Of a stretch of DNA of 64,000 bases, positions 50,426 to 59,777 are shown in pieces (within the stretch, counting starts at the first letter, position 1; each line of letters opens with the position of its first letter). The notes under the pieces were generated by a model. That model had not been told where the DNA came from. It saw only the letters and a list, made by a program, of their open reading frames with translations, and made no database searches. The stretch is taken from positions 92,093 through 156,092 of the forward strand of contig CAKPEG010000003.1 of NCBI GenBank assembly GCA_934149275.1, given 5' to 3'. The DNA comes from an uncultured Clostridia bacterium (GTDB taxonomy: Bacteria > Bacillota > Clostridia > TANB77 > CAG-508). Both the position numbers and the translations under genes were made by a program.

Positions 50426-51247
50426 ATGGAATTAATAATACTATATACATTAATTTTTATAATGGGTACAGTTTTTGGAAGCTTTTGTACATTAGCAATT
50501 TATCGTATACCACAAAAGAAAAACATAACAAATGAAAGATCTTTTTGTCCTAATTGTAAACATAAGTTAGGATTTTTTGACTTAATACCAGTATTTAGTT
50601 ATATATTTTTAGGTGGAAAATGTAGATATTGTCATAAAAAAATAAGCAATAGCTATTTTATAATTGAATTTTTAATGGGATTAACATCGGTAGGACTATA
50701 TATGTCATTACATGCAACATGGGAAACTATGTCAATTCTTACATTAATAGAATATTTATATTTAATGATATTTGTAACAACATTAGTATTAATAGCAGGA
50801 ATAGATAAGAATAACAAAAAGATTTGCAAACCAATTATTTTTTTCGGTTGCTTAGTAGGATTTGTACATATTATATATTTATATATAATAAAAAGTGTAA
50901 CAATAATTAGTATATATAAATATGTTATATATTTTGTAATAGTCTGTGTATTAGCAGTAATAACAACAAAACACAGATATTTCAAATATTCTTATCTTTT
51001 AGAAATAATGATGATATGCATATATATAAATATGTTTGTTATAGCAGAAGTTTTTCTAATTACAGCGGTACTAACAATGATCTCATTATTAGTAGGAATA
51101 TTAATTAGAAAAAGAAAAGAAAAAATTGATAAGAGTGATATTCTAGCAGAAAAAAATGTAAACATGGACTTACCAATAGGATTTTGCTTATGTATATCAA
51201 ATATATTGGCAATGCTAATACAAGGAATTGAAATTATAAAACTATAG
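50426..51247 (+). CDS. Prepilin peptidase family protein, second active-site Asp not visible
   Basis: 273 residues, multipass. The N-terminal methyltransferase-type domain is intact: FGSFCTLAIYRIPQ, FCPNCKHKLGFFDLIPVFSY and KCRYCHKKISNSYF (the two Cys-x2-Cys pairs). The A24 peptidase part keeps one likely Asp (LIAGIDKNNKKICKP). The second motif, GxGD, cannot be found; the equivalent stretch reads RYFKYSYLLEIMMICIYINM. The family uses both aspartates, so cleavage activity is uncertain. It lies between the pilin and a minor pilin-like gene, as expected for PilD. Confidence 0.8.
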   Translation: MELIILYTLIFIMGTVFGSFCTLAIYRIPQKKNITNERSFCPNCKHKLGFFDLIPVFSYIFLGGKCRYCHKKISNSYFIIEFLMGLTSVGLYMSLHATWETMSILTLIEYLYLMIFVTTLVLIAGIDKNNKKICKPIIFFGCLVGFVHIIYLYIIKSVTIISIYKYVIYFVIVCVLAVITTKHRYFKYSYLLEIMMICIYINMFVIAEVFLITAVLTMISLLVGILIRKRKEKIDKSDILAEKNVNMDLPIGFCLCISNILAMLIQGIEIIKL

Positions 51248-51255
51248 GAGAATGT

Positions 51256-52362
51256 ATGAGAAAACTGTTATTAAGAAAAATCAAAGAGAATAAAGGTTTT
51301 ACAGGTCAAGATATTTTAATTGCAATTTTTTTGACAATTTCATTTTTGTCTTTAATTTCAGCTATGATGATAAATTTATCAAATACAACATATGAAATTG
51401 AAAAAACACGCCAAATAACAGATGCGTTAACGCAACTAGCAGACAAAGTAGATAAAATGAGTTTCGATTCACTGGATGATACAGATGAAGAAAAGCCAAT
51501 AAAAGAAATGAATGGATTATCTAATTATGAAAATCCACAAAATGTTAATATAACATATACAGTTTCAACAGAAGGAAATACGCCTATACAAACCAAAAGC
51601 ATAACACTAATAGCACAATATTCAAATAAAATTGCATCAAATAAAGTTAATCTAACATTAAAAAAGCAGAAGAATGTTGATGACACAGGAACACCAAATC
51701 CAAATCCAGAACCGGATCCGAGTCCAGAGCCAAGTACACCATCAACACCGTCACCAAATCCATCAGGAACTGTATATCAATACCCATATAATCCCCCAGT
51801 AACAGGAGGAACATATGATGGAGAACGAATAACGCCAGTAAAGTTTGTTTGGACAAATGTTGCAAAAAGAGAAGGATACTGGGTAACAACAACAGAAGAT
51901 GATAAAGAATGGTACTCATATGAAGCTGGTATACTACCACTATATATAAAATCTGATGTACCAATAAGAAGAATGCGTTTAACACTAGTGCAAAAAAATT
52001 ATCAATCTTTTGATTATAATGTAATAGCACAAAACGTAAATTACGTAACATTTTATGCTTGGATACCAAGATTCGGAGGAACGCAATATAATTATGATTA
52101 TGTAGTAGGAACTTCAAATAATACATTTACACCAGCAAGTACAGGAGGATATTTAAAAAGTTCAACCAAACTAAGCGAATACGTTATGTATAATCAAAGA
52201 TTATTTCCAGCTGGAAAAATGGGAATACTAAATGAGTATACAAAAATACAAAACAATGATGTTTGGGAGCTTGGAGATTCATGGATGCTACCATATGCAT
52301 TCACAAACTTATTTAATCAAAACCAAGTATTTAATAGAGATATTAAAAACAATTATTATTAA
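51256..52362 (+). CDS. Large pilin-like protein with Pro-rich linker and C-terminal domain
   Basis: 368 residues. The N-terminus resembles a prepilin: basic leader ending NKG, then FTGQDILIAIFLTISFLSLI, with Asp at mature position 5. A helical region and a small beta domain follow, then a Pro/Ser linker (residues about 137-170, PNPNPEPDPSPEPSTPSTPS) and a 190-residue domain rich in Tyr/Trp/Asn (VKFVWTNVAKREGYWVTTTE, FTPASTGGYLKSS). The layout suggests a tip pilin or adhesin carried at the end of the fibre. No cysteine or RGD. I do not recognise the C-terminal domain. Confidence 0.7.
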   Translation: MRKLLLRKIKENKGFTGQDILIAIFLTISFLSLISAMMINLSNTTYEIEKTRQITDALTQLADKVDKMSFDSLDDTDEEKPIKEMNGLSNYENPQNVNITYTVSTEGNTPIQTKSITLIAQYSNKIASNKVNLTLKKQKNVDDTGTPNPNPEPDPSPEPSTPSTPSPNPSGTVYQYPYNPPVTGGTYDGERITPVKFVWTNVAKREGYWVTTTEDDKEWYSYEAGILPLYIKSDVPIRRMRLTLVQKNYQSFDYNVIAQNVNYVTFYAWIPRFGGTQYNYDYVVGTSNNTFTPASTGGYLKSSTKLSEYVMYNQRLFPAGKMGILNEYTKIQNNDVWELGDSWMLPYAFTNLFNQNQVFNRDIKNNYY

Positions 52363-52383
52363 ATCAAAATAGGAGGAATAAGA

Positions 52384-54018
52384 ATGGCTAATAAGAAAGT
52401 ACCTTTAGGATTAGAATTAGTAAAAAGGAACGTAGCCACAGAGGCTGATATTAAAGAAGCAATTAGATATCAAAAAGAACATCCTGGTGTAAGAATTGGG
52501 GAAGCTCTTTATGAATTAAAATCAGTAGACGAAAAAAAACTTGCACAAGCTATGGGCGAAATATTAGGTGAAAAAGTAATTATAATGAGACCGGAGCTTG
52601 TTAATATCAATATTTCAAAATATATATCAATAGATATAGCAAAGAAAAATAAAGTAATACCTTTTGATGAGATAAATGGAAAAGTAAAAGTATGTTTTGC
52701 AGATGTAAATGATGATAAAGCAGTAGAACAAATAGGCTTAATGTTAATGCATGGCGGATATACCATGGAGAAATACTTATCTTTTTCAAGCAGAATACTA
52801 GATACAATAGAAAGTCTAGAAGGAAGTGCAACTGAGAATTTTGATCAAATATCTAAAGATATAACAAAAATGGTTGATACAATAATAAAAAAAGGTATGG
52901 AAAAAAATGCATCAGATATTCATATAGAACCAATGGAAAAAGATATAAGAGTAAGATACAGAGTTGATGGAGATTTGATAACTGTTGCAAGAATAGATAA
53001 AGAAAATCAACAACAAATGATAGGTAGACTAAAAGCAATATCAAACATGTATCAAGAAAAAACAGAATCTCAGGATGGTAGAATAATCATGTACCCAGGA
53101 TACAACATCCGTGTATCTTCACAAAAAACAATATATGGTGAGAAATTTGTTCTTAGATTATTGAAAAAAGATGCAAAGATTAGAGATATTTATGAATTAG
53201 GATTCCCGAGAGATGAAAATTTAATTTCTAAATATTTCGATAAAAGAAACTCTGTAACTATAGTTGCAGCACCAACAGGTGAAGGAAAAACAACAACATT
53301 ATACAGTATTATAAAAGTATTAAATACAAGTTCAGTAAACATTATCACACTAGAAGACCCAGTTGAGGTTAGATTACCAGGACTTAATCAGGTTGAAATG
53401 GATTCAAAAACAACATTTGCTAAAGCTTTAAGAACAGTTTTAAGACAAGATCCAAATATCGTTTTGGTTGGTGAGATCAGAGACTTGGAAACAGCCGAAA
53501 TAGCGATGGAAGCAGGACAAACAGGACACTACGTTTTATCAACAATCCACACAATAAACTCAATAGAGGTTATAACAAGACTTAGAAAACTTGGAATATC
53601 AGATTATGATATTGCAAGTACACTTGCAACAGCAGTTTCACAAAGACTTGTTAGAAAAGTATGCCCTAAATGTGCAGTAAAAAGAGAATTTACAGAGGAA
53701 GAAAAAAATAAAATTAATGAATATGCTAAAAAATATAATATGGAATTTGATTTTAAAGATAAATATACATATGATGCAATAGGATGTAAAAGTTGCAATA
53801 TGACAGGATATTCAGGAAGAATTGCAATAATAGAAATATTAACATTAACAGATAAAATAAAAGAACTTGTTATGAACGGAAGATCAACATTTGATATAAG
53901 AAAAGCAGCATTAGAAGAAGGATTTTTACCATTCGAAATGGACGGAATAAAGAAAGTCGTTGATGGAAAGATTACATTACAAGAATTAAATAATAAAACT
54001 CTATTGTTTAATAGTTAA
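52384..54018 (+). CDS. pilB: Type IV pilus extension ATPase PilB/GspE
   Basis: 544 residues. N-terminal GspE/MshEN domain (NVATEADIKEAIRYQKEHPG, IDIAKKNKVIPFDEINGKVK), then the secretion ATPase core: KNASDIHIEPMEKDIRVRYR, Walker A APTGEGKTTTL (Glu replaces the usual Ser), the Asp box ITLEDPVE, Walker B VLVGEIRDLETAEIAMEAGQ and His box STIHTINS. The tetracysteine zinc site CPKC...CKSC is present, which marks the PilB/GspE type. It powers pilus polymerisation. Followed by pilT 14 bases later. Confidence 0.96.
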   Translation: MANKKVPLGLELVKRNVATEADIKEAIRYQKEHPGVRIGEALYELKSVDEKKLAQAMGEILGEKVIIMRPELVNINISKYISIDIAKKNKVIPFDEINGKVKVCFADVNDDKAVEQIGLMLMHGGYTMEKYLSFSSRILDTIESLEGSATENFDQISKDITKMVDTIIKKGMEKNASDIHIEPMEKDIRVRYRVDGDLITVARIDKENQQQMIGRLKAISNMYQEKTESQDGRIIMYPGYNIRVSSQKTIYGEKFVLRLLKKDAKIRDIYELGFPRDENLISKYFDKRNSVTIVAAPTGEGKTTTLYSIIKVLNTSSVNIITLEDPVEVRLPGLNQVEMDSKTTFAKALRTVLRQDPNIVLVGEIRDLETAEIAMEAGQTGHYVLSTIHTINSIEVITRLRKLGISDYDIASTLATAVSQRLVRKVCPKCAVKREFTEEEKNKINEYAKKYNMEFDFKDKYTYDAIGCKSCNMTGYSGRIAIIEILTLTDKIKELVMNGRSTFDIRKAALEEGFLPFEMDGIKKVVDGKITLQELNNKTLLFNS

Positions 54019-54032
54019 AAGGAGGAAAAGAA

Positions 54033-55130
54033 ATGTTATTAAATTTGGAAGATATTATTGAAGAAGCAATTGAGAAAAATGCATCAGATATTCATATAAT
54101 ATGTGGACTTAAACCAGTTCTAAGAATCACAAAATCATTAGTTCCATCTAAATATAGAGTAGTTACAGAAGAAGATATATATGGATTTTATGATTTTATA
54201 ATAAAAGGTAGTGTAGAAAACGATGAAATGTATAAAAGAGATAGAAGACTAGATACTGCTATCGCATACAAAGACGTAAGACTTAGAGTAAACATTTCAA
54301 GAATGGATGAAATACCAATTTTCACATTCAGAATTATAAAAAATGAATTACCAAGATTTGAAGATCTAGGTGTTCCAGATGTAATTAAAAGAATGACATA
54401 TCAACCACAAGGTGTTATATTAGTTACTGGAAAAACAAACTCAGGTAAAACAACAACATTGAACTGTTTGATAAATGATATAAATGAAAATCAAAACAGA
54501 AAAATATTAACACTAGAAGCACCGGTTGAGTACAAACATAAAACTAAAAAATCTATAATCGTTCAAAAAGAAGTTGGACCTGGAGGAGACTCACTAACAT
54601 ATTTTGATGGTGTTAGAAATGCCCTAAGAGAGGACTGTGATATACTAGTAATAGGAGAGATAAGAGATAAAGAAACTATGGCAGCTGCAATCGATATGGC
54701 AGAGTCAGGACACTTGGTAATAGGAACATTACACACAAAGTCTTGTGCTGAGACACTAGACAGAATCATAAACTTCTATGATTTCTCAGATCAAGCCCAA
54801 ATCAAGTATTTAATGGCATCTCTATTAAAAATAATCGTATCACAAAGATTAATAAAATCAGCTGATCAATCAGAATTGGTTATGGTACCAGAAGTAATGG
54901 TAGTTGATAATGTTGTTGCTGGATGTATAAGAAAAGAAAAATTTAGCGTTTCTGAAATTGAAGATGCAATACAGTCTACAAGAGATAAAGGAAGTCAAGG
55001 ATTAATAAATGTACTTGCAGAATTATTTATAAATGGTAAAATAACACTAGAACAAGCTCAAGCACAAATAGAAGAAAAAAATTATGATACATTAGAAAAA
55101 ACAATTATGCAATTAAAAACAGGAAGATAA
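54033..55130 (+). CDS. pilT: Type IV pilus retraction ATPase PilT
   Basis: 365 residues, no zinc site and a short N-terminal domain, as in PilT. EKNASDIHIICGLKPVLRIT at the start, Walker A VTGKTNSGKTTTL, Asp box LTLEAPVEY, Walker B DILVIGEIRDKETMAAAIDM and His box GTLHTKS. PilT disassembles pili and gives twitching motility and DNA uptake. The C-terminal AIRNLIRE motif is not obvious. Presence of both PilB and PilT suggests a dynamic pilus. Confidence 0.93.
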   Translation: MLLNLEDIIEEAIEKNASDIHIICGLKPVLRITKSLVPSKYRVVTEEDIYGFYDFIIKGSVENDEMYKRDRRLDTAIAYKDVRLRVNISRMDEIPIFTFRIIKNELPRFEDLGVPDVIKRMTYQPQGVILVTGKTNSGKTTTLNCLINDINENQNRKILTLEAPVEYKHKTKKSIIVQKEVGPGGDSLTYFDGVRNALREDCDILVIGEIRDKETMAAAIDMAESGHLVIGTLHTKSCAETLDRIINFYDFSDQAQIKYLMASLLKIIVSQRLIKSADQSELVMVPEVMVVDNVVAGCIRKEKFSVSEIEDAIQSTRDKGSQGLINVLAELFINGKITLEQAQAQIEEKNYDTLEKTIMQLKTGR

Positions 55131-55151
55131 TATAATTTGCGGAGGTGAAAC

Positions 55152-56519
55152 ATGCCAGCTTTTCAGTATAAAGCAATAGACAATAGAACAGGACAAGTAA
55201 TTAAAAATACAGTAAATGGTGTTACAAAACAAGAATTATATAAAATGCTTAAAAATAATGGGTTAACTCCAATAGATATACAACAAGCACTTGAAGTAAC
55301 AGCTACCAAACAACCTGTAAAAAAGCATAGATCTTCAGAAGAAATATTAAGAGATTTATCACCAGATCAAGTTAGACTAATATATAATAGCAATTCAAAT
55401 GTTAAGAAAACAAAGAACATGACAGCCAAAAGTAAGAAAATTTCAAAAAATAGAGGACATAAGATAACAACAAGAGATATTGTTATTTTTACACAAAATT
55501 TCTTACTATTGAAAAAAGCAGATTTTAACAATATTCATGCCTTAGAAACAGTTATAAGTTCAACAGAAAATGCAAGATTTAAATCAATACTAGAAGATAT
55601 TTTAGCTGGTGTCGAATCTGGTGAAAATATGTACACAACAATGGAATACTATTCAGATATATTTCCAGTAATCTATGTAAACATGGTTAAAGTTGGAGAG
55701 TTATCAGGATCACTAGTAAAATCACTTGAACAGGCAATGGACTATCTTGAAACTTCAAACGCACTTGCAAAAAGAGTAAAGAAAATAGTACTTCCAAATG
55801 TAGTACAATTTGTGGGAATGTTATTACTATTAATTGGAGGAACAATATTTATTATACCAACAATTCAAAACGTATTTGAACAGATGGGATCAACAGCCGA
55901 ATTACCATGGATGACACGTAAATTCTCAGAATTTTTAAAGAGTCTAAAATATTGGTGGTATTATCCGGTAATTATTATTGGAGTGGCTATAGCTGCAATA
56001 ATGGCATACGTAAGAACACCAAAAGGAAGATATCAATGGCATTTATTTAAATATAAAGCACCAATATTTGGGGCATTAATATATGCTATAGATTTCTCAA
56101 GAGTAATGAAGGCTATTTCACTTAACTTAAAAAATGGAATGAGAATTCAACAAGCTCTAGAGGTTAGTAAAAACGTTGCAAAAAATAATGTTATGTTGTC
56201 AATATTAGAAACATCAATAAATAACTGTTTAATAGGTAAATCATGGGTAGAGCCTTTTGAGGAATCTGGATTTGGAAATGCAATGTCTGCAGAAATGTTA
56301 AAAGTAGGTATGCAAACAGATTTACCTAAAATGATGGATAAATTAATGGAATTCATAGAATCAGATATCGATGCAATTCTACAAAAAATTATGAAAGTAC
56401 TACCAGAGGTTAGTTACATATTGGTTGGTACAGTTCTAATATTTTTCGTATGCGTAGTATTGGTACCATGTATTCAAGTATATATGGGTGGATTTATGTT
56501 TAGTAGTTCATATATGTAA
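55152..56519 (+). CDS. pilC: Type IV pilus inner-membrane platform protein PilC
   Basis: 455 residues with the GspF/PilC layout: an N-terminal short domain (PAFQYKAIDNRTGQVIKNTV), two GspF repeats (LAGVESGENMYTTMEYYSDI, FPVIYVNMVKVGELSGSLVK; second repeat LKNGMRIQQALEVSKNVAKN, EMLKVGMQTDLPKMMDKLME) and three membrane helices. It is about 50 residues longer than usual because of a basic insertion near residues 55-110 (KKTKNMTAKSKKISKNRGHK). It links PilB to the growing pilus. Last gene of the operon; a terminator follows at once. Confidence 0.95.
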   Translation: MPAFQYKAIDNRTGQVIKNTVNGVTKQELYKMLKNNGLTPIDIQQALEVTATKQPVKKHRSSEEILRDLSPDQVRLIYNSNSNVKKTKNMTAKSKKISKNRGHKITTRDIVIFTQNFLLLKKADFNNIHALETVISSTENARFKSILEDILAGVESGENMYTTMEYYSDIFPVIYVNMVKVGELSGSLVKSLEQAMDYLETSNALAKRVKKIVLPNVVQFVGMLLLLIGGTIFIIPTIQNVFEQMGSTAELPWMTRKFSEFLKSLKYWWYYPVIIIGVAIAAIMAYVRTPKGRYQWHLFKYKAPIFGALIYAIDFSRVMKAISLNLKNGMRIQQALEVSKNVAKNNVMLSILETSINNCLIGKSWVEPFEESGFGNAMSAEMLKVGMQTDLPKMMDKLMEFIESDIDAILQKIMKVLPEVSYILVGTVLIFFVCVVLVPCIQVYMGGFMFSSSYM

Positions 56520-56551
56520 AAAAGAAGACGTGGTATGCGTCTTCTTTTTGC
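56518..56551 (+). terminator. Rho-independent terminator of the pilus operon
   Basis: AAAAAAGAAGACG, loop TGGTATG, CGTCTTCTTTTT. Confidence 0.9.
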
Positions 56552-56578
56552 ATAATATATAGAGAAAGGATGTAATTA

Positions 56579-57488
56579 ATGAGAATAGGAATTGATATTG
56601 GTGGAAGCCATGTAGGAGTAGGTTTAATAAATAAGCGGAATGATATTAAGTATTGAAGAAAGAAATTTAACCAGAGAAGATAGAATAAATGTTAAGGAAA
56701 GTATAGTAAGAATAATAATAGAATTATTAAATCGAGTAATTGAGGAAGCAAATGTTGATTTAAATGATATAGAATTTATAGGAATAGCTTCACCAGGTAC
56801 AATAAGTGATAATATAATAAAACAGGCGACAAATTTGGGATTAGAAAATTTTGATCTAATAGCAGAATTACAAAAATACATAAACTTACCAATGCAAATA
56901 AAAAATGATTCAAAATGTGCAGCATTAGCAGAAAAGCATTATGGAGCAATGAGAGACTATGAAGATGGAGTATTTTTATGTATAGGAACTGGAATAGGAG
57001 GTGCAGCATTTTTAAATGGAGAAATGTTGGTTCCTAAAAGATTTTCTGGTTTTGAATTTGGACATATGGTAATAAACAAAGGTGGAAGACAATGCTCATG
57101 TGGAAAAAGAGGATGCTTTGAAACATATGCATCAATCCGTGCATTTAGAAATAAAATAGCTGAAGTTTTAGATATAGATAATGATTTTTCAGGACAGTAT
57201 TTAAGAGAACAGCTACTAGATTTTAATAATGAAAAGATAGAAGAAGTAGTAGAACAATTTATAGAAGATTTATCAATTGGAATTTGTAATTTAATTGATA
57301 TATTTGAGCCAGAAATAGTTGTTTTAGGAGGAAGTTTCTCATATTATGAAGGAAATCCAGTCTATGACAGACTTGTAGAAAAAATAAGCCAAAAAAATAG
57401 TAGATTTAATAATATGGCAATGCCTAAAATTGAACTTGCTAAATTAAAAAATGATGCAGGAATTATAGGTGCAACTATTAGAATTTAA
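56579..57488 (+). pseudogene. ROK-family sugar kinase with a one-base frameshift near the start
   Basis: The ROK kinase is read in two frames. An ATG at 56579, after AAAGGATG, gives MRIGIDIGGSHVGVGLINK (the ATP-binding DxGG start) and then hits TGA at 56654. The rest of the protein is in another frame, open from 56631: SGMILSIEERNLTREDRIN..., GIASPGTISD, FLCIGTGIGGAAFLNGEM, GFEFGHMVINKGGRQCSCGK and RGCFETYAS (zinc-binding CxCGxxGCxE). One base is missing in the ATAAATAAG run around 56626-56635. Corrected, it would be about 302 residues, normal for ROK glucokinase-like enzymes. Either a real mutation or an assembly error; a start at 56640 would lack the first ATP-binding strand. Confidence 0.88.
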
Positions 57489-57498
57489 TAAAAAGGTA

Positions 57499-57527
57499 TT
57501 TACAAATAGAAAAAAAAGATATATAAA
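57499..57527 (+). promoter_or_regulatory. Putative sigma-A promoter of the PC4/YdbC gene
   Basis: TTTACA at 57499-57504, a 17-base spacer and TATAAA at 57522-57527. Confidence 0.5.
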
Positions 57528-57575
57528 ATAATAAAAAAGTTTATATATGAAAAAATGGATAAGGAGAGAATAAGT

Positions 57576-57791
57576 ATGCCTGAAATTAAGTACGAAATAG
57601 TAGAAAAAATAGGAGTATTATCAACAACAGAAAAAGGCTGGAGTAAGGAATTAAATTTAATAAGCTGGAATGAAAGAGAGCCAAAATATGATTTACGTGA
57701 TTGGAATGAAAATCATGATAAAATGGGAAAAGGAGTTACTCTAACAAAAGAGGAACTTGCTAAATTAAAAGAGACATTAAATAATTTATAA
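57576..57791 (+). CDS. YdbC/PC4 family single-stranded-DNA-binding-like protein
   Basis: 71 residues from the ATG at 57576, after AAGGAGAG; the frame opens seven codons earlier. The PC4-like block KGWSKELNLISWNEREPKYD, LRDWNENHDKMGKGVTLTKE and ELAKLKETLNNL matches the Firmicute YdbC family, whose structures resemble the human coactivator PC4 and bind single-stranded DNA. Role in the cell unknown. Its end faces element A4. Confidence 0.9.
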   Translation: MPEIKYEIVEKIGVLSTTEKGWSKELNLISWNEREPKYDLRDWNENHDKMGKGVTLTKEELAKLKETLNNL

Positions 57792-57810
57792 TTAGTATAG
57801 AATTATATAT

Positions 57811-58004
57811 AAAGAAAAATTTCATATTAATTTTTTCACACCTTGCTGGCGCATTCTTTAAATTTAGAAAATAAAAAATATCAATTGTCTATAAAGCCAA
57901 TTGATATTTTTATTTTCTAACCGAGTAGAATGCTTCAATCGAACTCACTTCGTTCGTTTGGTCCCTGCGCGGTGATTCAAAAATCTAATATGAAATTTTT
58001 TTTT
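57811..58004 (-). repeat. Palindromic intergenic element, family A, inverted (copy A4)
   Basis: CTTGCTG at 57843 and CTGCGC at 57965 are the complements of the family marks; the core on the minus strand is CGATTGAAGCATTCTACTCG (one change from A1). The inner hairpin is longer than in other copies (a TATCAATTG/CAATTGATA stem). Arms TTTCATATTA pair across. It lies tail-to-tail between the PC4 gene and the acyl-CoA ligase. Confidence 0.85.
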
Positions 58005-58007
58005 ATT

Positions 58008-59762
58008 TTATTTTTTGTTGTTTTCCTTAGTATTGTGTTCTAAATTGCTTCCGAATCTTTTGATTTTCTGAGTTGTTGTTTTTTCAAATTCAGTATCACG
58101 AATTGAAACATTTTTTATATGTTTAAAGTTAGGTAATTTTTCATTAATTGTTTTAATAGCAGAATTTATAATATTTGTAATATCCTCTTTAGTAGGTTTC
58201 TTAATTTTCTTTTTAATAATATCCATATTAGGAACTATAAGAGCAGTAACCTCAGTATCATCATGAACTTTGTTAAAATCACCAGTAACTAAAGACTCCT
58301 CAATGAAATCATTTTTATTTAAAAGTTCTTCTAACTCTTCTGGGTAAACATTTTTACCGTTTTTAGTAATTATAACACTTTTGCATCTTCCCGTTATATA
58401 TAACCAACCATTTGAATCAATTTTACCTAAATCACCAGTTCTAAAGTAACCATCTTTAAATGTTTCTTTAGTAGCTTCTTCATTATTATAATACCCAAGC
58501 ATAACATTTGGACCTTTTACAAGAATTTCACCAACACCTTCTTCATTAGGAGAATCAATAATAAATTCAACATTAGGAATAGGAAGTCCAGCTGATTCAA
58601 AGTTATGGAAGAAATCATTATTTCCTGAAACTAGAGGAGAACATTCTGTTAATCCATAGCCAGATAAAACAAGAATTCCGAATTTATTAAATGATTCCAA
58701 AAGTTTAGGATCAATTGCGGAAGCTCCAACAATGATTTTTTTCAACCTTCCACCAAATGATTTAATAATTTTTCTTCTAATAAAAGGCTTCATAAAAAAT
58801 GGTACTGAGTCCATAATGTGTTTATCAGTCTTGAAATATTTTTCAGGTAAAGAAGCTTGAAGTGCTTTATAAATCTTCTTATGCAATTTTTCCAAAAGTA
58901 AAGGTACACTTAAAATAATATTTGGGCTATACTCTAAAAAGTTATCAGCCAAATGTCTAAAGCCATCACAGAAAGCGATAGAACCACCACTTGAAATAAC
59001 AAGCAAAAATCCTAATGTACACTCATATGTATGATGCATAGGCAATATTGATAAAATTGATGTAGAAGTATCGACCTTTACAATACTACCAACTGAAAAA
59101 ATATTAGAGCAGATATTTCTATGAGACAAACAAACTCCTTTTGAATTTCCAGTAGTTCCTGATGTGAATAATAAAAAGTGCATTTCATCAGGATCAACTT
59201 TAATATTTGCAAATGGATTTTGATCATTTTCTAAATTATAAAGGCCAGCATTTCTGAAAGAATCAAATCCTAAAAAACAGTCATTGTTGGTTTTTAAATC
59301 AAAATTAACATAAGTAATCTTATGATTAATTTTATAAGCTGAATCATATATAGCAGATAAGTTTTTATCATCACCTAAGATGATAGAAACATCAGCTATA
59401 TTAAGAAAATTAATAACATCATCAGAATGTAATTCTTTATCAATAGGCACTACAACCCCAACAATAGAAGCTGCCAGATATGTAATAGCCCATTTATAAC
59501 TATTATGACCTATAACGGCAATTTTTTGATTTGCAAAACCTTGATTAATAAGAGAGATTCCAATAGCCTCAACATCCTTAACAAAATTAAAATATGAAAC
59601 TGTGTAAGGATATCCAGAATTATCTTTTAAAATAAAAGCAGGTTTATCACTATATTCCTTAGCAACAAAATATAGCATTTCTTGCAATGTGGAAAAATCA
59701 TTTCTGTGAAAATAGTGATTTTGCATATATAAAATAGGGTTATTATTTTTTTTCATTTTCAA
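58008..59762 (-). CDS. AMP-forming acyl-CoA synthetase / ligase
   Basis: 584 residues of the ANL superfamily, closest in layout to long-chain fatty acyl-CoA ligases. AMP-binding motif LLFTSGTTGNSKGVCLSHRN, VGASAIDPKLLESFNKFGIL, LSGYGLTECSPLVSG, DGYFRTGDLGKIDSNGWLYI, TGRCKSVIITKNGKNVYPEE (hinge) and the C-terminal lysine region EKTTTQKIKRF. It activates a carboxylic acid with ATP and passes it to CoA or another thiol; the exact substrate is not readable. A ribosome site AAAGGACACTTG precedes the ATG at 59762. Fifteen bases separate it from the upstream gene, so they share a transcript. Confidence 0.9.
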   Translation of the reverse strand: MKMKKNNNPILYMQNHYFHRNDFSTLQEMLYFVAKEYSDKPAFILKDNSGYPYTVSYFNFVKDVEAIGISLINQGFANQKIAVIGHNSYKWAITYLAASIVGVVVPIDKELHSDDVINFLNIADVSIILGDDKNLSAIYDSAYKINHKITYVNFDLKTNNDCFLGFDSFRNAGLYNLENDQNPFANIKVDPDEMHFLLFTSGTTGNSKGVCLSHRNICSNIFSVGSIVKVDTSTSILSILPMHHTYECTLGFLLVISSGGSIAFCDGFRHLADNFLEYSPNIILSVPLLLEKLHKKIYKALQASLPEKYFKTDKHIMDSVPFFMKPFIRRKIIKSFGGRLKKIIVGASAIDPKLLESFNKFGILVLSGYGLTECSPLVSGNNDFFHNFESAGLPIPNVEFIIDSPNEEGVGEILVKGPNVMLGYYNNEEATKETFKDGYFRTGDLGKIDSNGWLYITGRCKSVIITKNGKNVYPEELEELLNKNDFIEESLVTGDFNKVHDDTEVTALIVPNMDIIKKKIKKPTKEDITNIINSAIKTINEKLPNFKHIKNVSIRDTEFEKTTTQKIKRFGSNLEHNTKENNKK

Positions 59763-59777
59763 GTGTCCTTTCTAAAA

